Origin: an uncultured Clostridium sp.
GTDB lineage: Bacteria > Bacillota_A > Clostridia > TANB77 > CAG-508
NCBI GenBank assembly: GCA_938045355.1
Contig: CALIMU010000062.1
Coordinates: 1 to 6,060 of the forward strand
DNA length: 6,060 bases
Reading direction: 5' to 3'
The first letter of the stretch is position 1. The number at the start of each line of letters is the position of its first letter. The notes under the pieces were generated by a model. It searched no databases and had not been told where the DNA came from. It saw nothing but the letters and a program-made list of their open reading frames with translations. This document shows, piece by piece, positions 1 to 6,060 of the stretch. The position numbers were made by a program, and so were the translations under genes.

Positions 1-525
1 ATTTTTAATATTATCATTTTTAAGTTTTTCTTTATCTTTATCTACTTTTTTAAGTCCATTTTCTAATATTTTCTTAAGTTTTAATATATCTTCATCTTTT
101 TCATATTCCTTAAAATTCATATAATGTATACTTTTATTGTTATTATATATATACATAAAATTTAATATTATAGTATTATCACTAAACCCTATAACTATCT
201 TATCTTTTAATTTTTCCATCTTAACATGTTGTATATTCTCTGTTTCTGAATCTCCACCTTTAGAACAAAATACTATATCAATATTTTTTCCATTCTTTTC
301 TATTTGTTCTAAATCATATGAAATATTTTCCTTAGAATTATCACAAAGACTTTTACCTAAAACAACATTAAATCCATATTTTTCAAATCTTTCTTTTGCA
401 TTTAATATTTCATCAATTTTTTCTTTTTCTACATTATCTGAAAAAGATACAACATATATATTGTATCTTTTATCATTATCTTTATTATTAATTTTAGTTT
501 TGTTATTTTTATTATTATTTATCAT
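1..525 (-). CDS. S66-family peptidase (LD-carboxypeptidase / MccF-like), N-terminal part
   Basis: This open frame starts at ATG 525-523 and runs off the low end of the window, giving 175 codons without a stop. An AGGAA ribosome binding site (539-535) lies 9 nt before the start. After a low-complexity Asn/Lys-rich first 20 residues comes a Rossmann-like opening (YVVSFSDN, 24-31), then a helix and strand ending in GFNVV. Next are IVFCSKGGDSE (84-94) and KIVIGFSDNT (109-118). The KGG turn and the GFSD motif match the N-terminal half of S66 peptidases, in which the GxSD serine is the nucleophile, here Ser115. The catalytic Glu and His would lie beyond the window. Family members cut the L,D bond of murein tetrapeptides in the cytoplasm or inactivate microcin C-type peptides; the sequence does not separate these roles. 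It follows lysS by 27 nt and is probably cotranscribed with it. The family call rests on motifs only. Confidence 0.6.
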   Translation of the reverse strand, partial: MINNNKNNKTKINNKDNDKRYNIYVVSFSDNVEKEKIDEILNAKERFEKYGFNVVLGKSLCDNSKENISYDLEQIEKNGKNIDIVFCSKGGDSETENIQHVKMEKLKDKIVIGFSDNTIILNFMYIYNNNKSIHYMNFKEYEKDEDILKLKKILENGLKKVDKDKEKLKNDNIKN

Positions 526-552
526 AATTTCTTATTCCTACTTATTTTTTAC

Positions 553-2057
<1,505 letters not shown>

Positions 2058-2080
2058 ATATATTTTCCTTTTCTTCTATT

Positions 2081-2119
2081 TTAATTATATGATATATATT
2101 TTCTCTTATCATAAATTAA
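2081..2119. repeat. Imperfect inverted repeat in the ctpA-lysS gap
   Basis: On the plus strand the arm TTAATTATATGATA (2081-2094) and the arm TATCATAAATTAA (2107-2119) are reverse complements apart from one unpaired T. They are separated by 12 nt. No U-run follows in the direction of transcription, so it does not look like an intrinsic terminator for ctpA. It overlaps the candidate lysS promoter and could be an operator or a leader hairpin. It is entirely AT-rich apart from one G and one C, so chance is a real alternative. Confidence 0.4.
2084..2112 (-). promoter_or_regulatory. Candidate sigma-70-type promoter for lysS
   Basis: ATGATA (2112-2107) matches TTGACA at four of six positions. A 17-nt spacer separates it from a perfect TATAAT (2089-2084). 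Transcription would begin near 2077, leaving a short leader that still contains the AAGGA site at 2070-2066. The -35 and -10 boxes fall in opposite arms of an inverted repeat. In DNA this AT-rich, a TATAAT by itself is weak evidence. Confidence 0.4.
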
Positions 2120-2134
2120 TTTTACTATATTTTT

Positions 2135-3467
2135 TTATTGTTGTAAAACCTCTATTGCCTTTTGTAATTGTAAATCATTTTTCATAAGAATTTCTTGTAA
2201 TTCTTCTATTGTTCTTTCTTTATTTTTTTCTAATAATTCTTTTTTTGTAATTTTAGATTGTTCAACTTTTATTGTAGGTTCTACTCCTTTTTTATTTAAT
2301 TTTAATTCTCCGAGGTCCAAAATATTCTTCTATTGTTGCTTTTAATGCACCACCTATACTACTTGGATATACACCTTGTATTACACCTTTTCCATATGTT
2401 GTTTCTCCAATTACTTCTTTTACTCTCTTATTTTCTTTTAATGCTGCTGTAAGTAATTCTGATGCTGATGCTGAATATTTATTCACAAGTAATACAATTT
2501 CAAAATCATATTTAGCTTTTGTTTCTGTATATACTGTCTTTTTAAATCCTTTAGCATTTATTGTAGAATATATTTCTTTGTCTTTGTCTAAAAATAGGTC
2601 TGCAATATTTTTAGTACTCTTAACATCTCCTCCACCATTATATCTTAAATCTATTATGAGTTTTTTCATTCCTTCTTTTTTCATTTCTTCTATTGCTTTT
2701 TCTACATCTTTATCTGAGTTTTCTGAAAAACTTTTAATATCTAAATATCCTATTCCATTTTTTAGTAATTTATGTGTTGTACTATCAATCTTAATTTCTT
2801 TTCTTGCAACTTTTATTTCTTGTTCTTTACCATCTCTTATAACTGTTATTACAACATCTGTATCTTCTTTACCTTTTATTTCTTTTACTGTATCTGATAA
2901 ACTTTTATCTTTTACATCAATACTATTTACTTTTGTAATTATATCATTTTCTTTTAATCCTGATTCTTCTGCTGGAGTTCCTTTCATTATTCCTGTTATA
3001 ACCTTACTACCATTTTTATCTTGAAGTTCTACACCTATCCCAACATATTTTCCAGATACATCTTCTTTTATATTATTATATTCTTCTTTAGTATAATATT
3101 CTGTATATTTATCACCAATACCTGCAACATATCCTTTCATTGCTGTTTCTATAAGTTTTGAATCATCTATTTCACCCTTATATACTTCTTTAAGTTTTTC
3201 TCTAATTGCTTTTAAATTTTTTGCTATTGTTCTTATTGCAGTTTCTTCATCTTTTCCTAAATATTCTTCAATACTAAGTGTTCCTGTCTTTTTTTCGATT
3301 CTCTTTATAACTATTTCATTGTTTATAAGGAGTGTAACTAATATTACAATTAAAGTATATGAAATAAACAAGAAAACTTTACTTGTCTTTTTCTTGTTAT
3401 CTTTTTTTACCACAAATTCATCATTATTTTTTTCTATTTCTTTTATATCTTCTATATTTTCTCCCAT
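2135..3467 (-). CDS. ctpA: S41-family C-terminal processing peptidase with one +1 frame break
   Basis: Membrane-anchored serine protease that trims or degrades extracytoplasmic proteins from their C-termini. The frame starts at ATG 3467, 9 nt after AAGGAA (3482-3477). Residues 1-30 are charged and cytoplasmic; 31-48 form a membrane anchor (VFLFISYTLIVILVTLLI). A PDZ domain covers about 128-215, with GKYVGIGVEL at 139-148 and TPAEESGLKENDII at 164-177. The S41 core follows: GIGYLDIKSF (238-247), LIIDLRYNGGG (270-280), YSASASE (331-337) and TYGKGVIQ (357-364). By alignment the catalytic pair is Ser334 and Lys360, with Gln364 as helper. The first frame runs 385 codons to CCT 2315-2313. Skipping C2312 continues as GELKLNKKGVEPTI, the family's final core strand (usually TPxGxxIxxKGIxPD), plus a charged helical tail, for 443 residues in total. 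Without correction the product ends at 391 residues and lacks that strand. It follows rpiB by 15 nt, probably in the same transcript. Confidence 0.9.
2306..2315 (-). other. Candidate +1 recoding site 3 in ctpA (CCT CGG A)
   Basis: The upstream frame reads TAT TTT GGA CCT CGG AGA and reaches TAA at 2294-2292. Skipping C2312 gives CCT GGA GAA TTA (Pro-Gly-Glu-Leu). The spacing Pro-5 residues-Asn-Lys-Lys-Gly then equals that in other S41 proteases (for example TPDGNWIHKKG-like stretches). tRNA-Pro moving from CCU to CUC would need one G:U pair and a permissive third position. Bases 2312-2306, CGGAGAA, are identical to those at site 1. Confidence 0.6.
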
Positions 3468-3482
3468 TTTAAATTATTCCTT

Positions 3483-3938
3483 CTATTTTTCTAAATCTTC
3501 AACCATTTTTATTCTTTCTACATATTTTCCATAATCTTTAAATTTAGTACTTAACATTACATCAATATATTCTATAACATCTACAAGTTTTGTATCATTT
3601 GAAGCTAAACACACTATATTTAAATCATCATCTGCTATCCCATTTATTAAGCTTTCTCTGCTATATGCAAGGCTTGCACGAATTCCTTTAAACTTATTTG
3701 CAGTATATGTCATCCCATGTCCACTTTTACATATAAGGATACCTTTTGATCCTTTATCTTCTATAACCTTTTCACATACTTTTTGTGCATAAATTGGATA
3801 ATCTGTTCTTTCTTCTGAATATGTTCCCATATCTTCTATATCAATATCTACTCCATTTTCTCTTATTCCATTTACATATTCTATTATTTCTTTTTTTAGT
3901 TCAAAACCACCATGGTCTGATCCAATATATATCTTCAT
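3483..3938 (-). CDS. rpiB: RpiB/LacA/LacB-family sugar-phosphate isomerase, atypical active site
   Basis: The family interconverts ribose-5-phosphate and ribulose-5-phosphate in the pentose phosphate pathway, or isomerises related sugar phosphates such as galactose-6-phosphate. At 151 residues it has the usual length. The start has a strong AGGAG (3949-3945) 6 nt upstream. Visible landmarks are SDHGGFELK (7-15, Asp8-His9 of the substrate site), DMGTYSEERTDYP (36-48), and GILICKSGHGMTYTANKFKG (66-85). Cys70 there aligns with the catalytic base Cys66 of E. coli RpiB. Two departures stand out. The usual C-G-T-G-I-G turn is C-K-S-G-H-G. The R-x-H-N-D-A-N segment, which supplies the ring-opening His99 in E. 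coli, reads I-A-D-D-D-L-N, placing Asp103 where His is expected. Fold membership is secure; substrate and activity are less so. It ends 15 nt before ctpA. Confidence 0.85.
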   Translation of the reverse strand: MKIYIGSDHGGFELKKEIIEYVNGIRENGVDIDIEDMGTYSEERTDYPIYAQKVCEKVIEDKGSKGILICKSGHGMTYTANKFKGIRASLAYSRESLINGIADDDLNIVCLASNDTKLVDVIEYIDVMLSTKFKDYGKYVERIKMVEDLEK

Positions 3939-3959
3939 AATTTTCTCCTATAATAATAC

Positions 3960-3975
3960 TATAATTTAAATTATA
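3960..3975. repeat. 16-bp perfect palindrome at the chromosome/phage-like boundary
   Basis: TATAATTTAAATTATA reads the same on both strands. It overlaps the last codon and stop of the helicase gene and most of the gap before rpiB. It is made only of A and T, and several such palindromes are expected by chance in 6 kb of this composition. Its interest is its position, exactly where gene content and codon use change. Confidence 0.5.
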
Positions 3976-3978
3976 TCA
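3970..3978 (-). promoter_or_regulatory. Candidate extended -10 promoter for rpiB
   Basis: TGATATAAT on the minus strand fits the extended -10 form TGnTATAAT. It lies within the last codons and stop of the helicase gene. A start near 3963 would leave a leader of about 25 nt carrying the AGGAG at 3949-3945. No convincing -35 is seen at the expected spacing, which an extended -10 can tolerate. It would let rpiB-ctpA be expressed separately from the phage-like genes. Confidence 0.4.
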
Positions 3979-5425
3979 AATATAATTTATTTTTACATCT
4001 ACTACAAGCAACATAAAGTCTACGATTTATTTCTTCAGCATCAGTATAAGGATGACCAAATTTATCATAAACGATATCATTAACATCTACAAGAGCTGTG
4101 TCATAAGTAGAACCTTGTGATTTATGAGAAGTAACTGCAAAACCATAATCAAGATCTCTACTAAACATAATTTTACCTGTATTGTCAAGAATATTTGTAA
4201 GTAGTAAACAACTTTCTTTAAAATCAAAGTATTCTTTCCATCGTTGAGATCTAGTAATAGGACGAGCAACTTTAGCATTATGAATTAGATTATTACTAAT
4301 ATTCATATATTGCAATACACTAGTTCTATCTTTATGATCTACGACAAATAAAGGAGTAGTTGATTGACCACCATGAATAGCAATAAAACGAATCATAAAA
4401 CCTTTAATATTATATTTAGGATGTGTATAATTTACAACATCTTTTATAATATATTCTTCAGAGTTTTTAATAATCGTATCATTAAATTTATCCACAAGTG
4501 TCACATAAGAAATAATCAAATCGTTTTTAGTAATAACTGATTTATCAGCATTACTAATAATACTTTCACGAACAATTTTATTCCAAGAAGAAACACAATT
4601 ATTAGTATAAGCAACAATCTTAACAAAGTCCACATTATTAGTAATAGGTTCATCATTAAAATTATTATAAACTATTTGATTAAATTCTTGTTTAGTACAA
4701 ACTTGAAATCCTTTAATATTATCAACATCAAATGCAACTTTATTCTTACTAATATAATTAAGAAAAGAAAAAGTCTTATGTTTGATATCATATCTAAGTA
4801 GTTCTAGAAGATATTTTATAGGATTATTTTCTTCTTGACGAACAATTTGTTTTAAAGTATAAAGTTTAATACCAGTAAAAGCAGCACTTTTCTTTTCATT
4901 TACAGGACTTAATTGGCTATTATCACCAACATATATTAGTTTACAGTCATTAGTCTTACATGTACGTTCAAGAAAAATACAAAGACTTCTAGGTATCATA
5001 GAAGCTTCATCTACAATATAAAGTTTATATTCTCCAATCTTAATTCTACCTTTTGGGTCGAAAGGAGGATTATTAATATCAAACTTTTCAGCATCAAAAT
5101 TAATTTTAAGACCTAAATCAGATTGTAATGTATTAACATTAACACCATTAATTCTAATACTTTCACTCATAACTCTACAAGCTTTATGTGTAGGAGCAGA
5201 GCATCCTATAGCATGATAACTCATACCACAATTTTTAATAAGAGCTTTTAGAAGATAAGTTTTACCTGTTCCAGCAGCACCACTTAAAGCCCTTTTAAAA
5301 TCATTAGGATTAAAATCAGTATTAATAAACTTTATAAGTTCATCATAAGCTTTACTTTGATCATTTGTTAAACTTAAAAGGCTAACAGCATCTTTGTCGT
5401 TAGCCTTACTTATTGTTATATCCAT
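3971..5425 (-). CDS. Dda/RecD-like SF1 DNA helicase, phage type
   Basis: ATP-driven DNA unwinding enzyme of superfamily 1, resembling the Dda helicases that phages use in replication and recombination. Motifs occur in order over 484 residues. After the Q-like start LTNDQSKAYDEL (19-30) come Walker A GAAGTGKT (49-56), motif Ia APTHKA (77-82) and Walker B IVDEAS (137-142). Motif III is GDNSQLSPV (167-175), and VRQEENNP (195-202) resembles motif IV. A UvrD_C_2-type C-terminal domain follows, with TSHKSQGSTYD (432-442) and motif VI LYVACSRCK (470-478), Arg476 being the likely arginine finger. The length is slightly above T4 Dda (about 440). The ATG at 5425 follows the preceding stop by 9 nt. The upstream bases (ATAGTGTAATAAA) contain no Shine-Dalgarno, unlike the genes below 3960. 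Arginine is encoded by CGT and CGA as well as AGA. The gene has no frame break and no CGG codon. Confidence 0.88.
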   Translation of the reverse strand: MDITISKANDKDAVSLLSLTNDQSKAYDELIKFINTDFNPNDFKRALSGAAGTGKTYLLKALIKNCGMSYHAIGCSAPTHKACRVMSESIRINGVNVNTLQSDLGLKINFDAEKFDINNPPFDPKGRIKIGEYKLYIVDEASMIPRSLCIFLERTCKTNDCKLIYVGDNSQLSPVNEKKSAAFTGIKLYTLKQIVRQEENNPIKYLLELLRYDIKHKTFSFLNYISKNKVAFDVDNIKGFQVCTKQEFNQIVYNNFNDEPITNNVDFVKIVAYTNNCVSSWNKIVRESIISNADKSVITKNDLIISYVTLVDKFNDTIIKNSEEYIIKDVVNYTHPKYNIKGFMIRFIAIHGGQSTTPLFVVDHKDRTSVLQYMNISNNLIHNAKVARPITRSQRWKEYFDFKESCLLLTNILDNTGKIMFSRDLDYGFAVTSHKSQGSTYDTALVDVNDIVYDKFGHPYTDAEEINRRLYVACSRCKNKLYLI

Positions 5426-5434
5426 TTTATTACA

Positions 5435-5912
5435 CTATCTATTATCATCAAGTTCTGGATGTGGAACTTCATAATCGTAACCTTCAGGTGTAAGAGCATC
5501 TCTAAGATGAAATTTAAGTTGACCATCTTGTCTAACAACCCAACCTGAATGAACCCATTTTTCACATACAGAAGTAAACTTTTCATCAATATTAGGAAAA
5601 TTCACTGCTTGACTATAATTTCTAATACGACATTCATAACCATGTTTTCCTTTTACTTTAGAAAATATCTTTTCTCTACCTTTAAGACTATAACTTTCTC
5701 TAGTTAGAGGAAGAACTAACAAAGCTTCATTAATTCTTTCGTTATTTTCTTCAGCATAAGCATTAAGTTCAAAAGTAGGAACTCGCATAATAAATTCGCC
5801 ATTTTCATCTTTATGACAAATACCAACACAAATTCTACTTAACTTAACTATAGGATTTAGTAGCTTTAATAGGTTTAAGTACAACTTTAAACCCGATATT
5901 AACACCAATCAT
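5435..5912 (-). CDS. Unrecognised phage-like protein with a frame break near its N-terminus
   Basis: I do not recognise this protein. From about 5851 to the TAG at 5437-5435 one frame is plainly coding. It is hydrophilic, with ENGEFIMRVPTFELNAYAEE, LVLPLTRESYSLKGREK, a Trp-containing stretch CEKWVHSGWVVRQDGQ, and an acidic end PHPELDDNR. That frame is open back to TTG 5908, but its first 18 or so residues are a Leu/Lys string typical of out-of-frame reading. A better start is ATG 5912, whose frame gives MIGVNIGFKVVLKPIKATKS in the local codon style and stops at TAA 5846-5844. Joining the two needs a +1 step somewhere in about 5865-5849 and gives about 158 residues. No CGG is present there, so this break differs from those in lysS and ctpA. 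It may be a sequence error. No Shine-Dalgarno is visible. The gene lies 9 nt before the helicase gene and probably shares its transcript. Confidence 0.55.
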
Positions 5913-6060
5913 ATTTACTTCTTTTTAGTTTTATCAGTAAGCTTTGGAGCTTTTCTTTTTTAATCTGACGAACACTTTGTTTATCTTCATCAGAACCTTT
6001 ATAAGCAGTAATAACTTTATTACTTGCATTAAGAACTCTCCAACCTTTTTTAATAAGAAA
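5899..6060 (-). CDS. C-terminal end of an unrecognised phage-like gene
   Basis: The frame is open from the window edge and reads FLIKKGWRVLNASNKVITAY, then KGSDEDKQSVRQIKK. No family is recognised. As written it runs on through EKLQSLLIKLKRSKYDWC to TAA 5901-5899, overlapping the next start (ATG 5912) by 14 nt. If the run of six A's at 5961-5956 really has seven, the end becomes KRKAPKLTDKTKKK with TAA at 5917-5915, 2 nt before ATG 5912. That lysine-rich tail and tight spacing look more natural. A one-base homopolymer error or slippage at this run is therefore likely. Confidence 0.45.
   Translation of the reverse strand, partial: FLIKKGWRVLNASNKVITAYKGSDEDKQSVRQIKKEKLQSLLIKLKRSKYDWC

Noticed and set aside
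2135..2320. Small separate gene starting at TTG 2320
   Set aside because: It is the C-terminal continuation of the S41 protease, as shown by NKKGVEPTI and the correct spacing after Pro.
2578..3024. Plus-strand open frame of 148 codons
   Set aside because: It lies wholly opposite the PDZ and protease domains of ctpA and has Ser/Leu/Ile-rich shadow composition.
3950..3979. TTGATA with TATTAT as an rpiB promoter
   Set aside because: Transcription would start at or past the AGGAG site, removing the ribosome binding site. The extended -10 at 3978-3970 fits better.
4087..4278. Minus-strand 63-codon frame inside the helicase gene
   Set aside because: It overlaps the conserved helicase C-terminal domain in another frame and has Leu-rich shadow composition.

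Overview
The window is very AT-rich, and every supported gene lies on the minus strand, so it is transcribed from high to low coordinates. It has two parts. Positions 1 to about 3,960 look like a bacterial chromosome: an RpiB-family sugar-phosphate isomerase, an S41 C-terminal processing protease, lysyl-tRNA synthetase, and the start of an S66 LD-carboxypeptidase-like gene. Codon use (AGA for nearly every arginine, abundant ATA and TTA) and the clear purine-rich ribosome binding sites suggest a low-GC Firmicute or Fusobacterium-type bacterium. No marker here fixes the taxon.

Positions about 3,971 to 6,060 look like phage or mobile DNA: a complete Dda/RecD-like SF1 helicase, an unrecognised protein, and the 3' end of another unrecognised gene. 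These genes lack Shine-Dalgarno sequences, use CGT and CGA for arginine, and carry two frame breaks near the window end. The switch occurs within about 35 bases upstream of rpiB, over an AT-only palindrome. It is either the edge of an integrated element or an assembly join.

The most striking observation concerns reading frames. lysS is broken twice and the protease gene once, each time by one extra base in the same (+1) direction. If a single C is skipped at each site, both proteins become full length with all family motifs intact. The three sites share the pattern YYT CGG A RAA. They are also the only three in-frame CGG codons in all the coding sequence of the window; the other two CGG triplets on the coding strand are out of frame. 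Possible explanations are +1 recoding at a rare or unassigned CGG codon, four-base CGGA decoding, or a motif-specific sequencing error.

Likely transcription units are rpiB-ctpA (15-nt gap) and lysS-S66 (27-nt gap). The lysS unit has its own candidate promoter inside an inverted repeat in the 77-nt ctpA-lysS gap. The isomerase would act in the pentose phosphate pathway or on a related sugar phosphate, the protease at the outer face of the membrane, LysS in translation, and the S66 enzyme in peptidoglycan peptide recycling or peptide detoxification. I saw no tRNA, rRNA, CRISPR array or insertion sequence.
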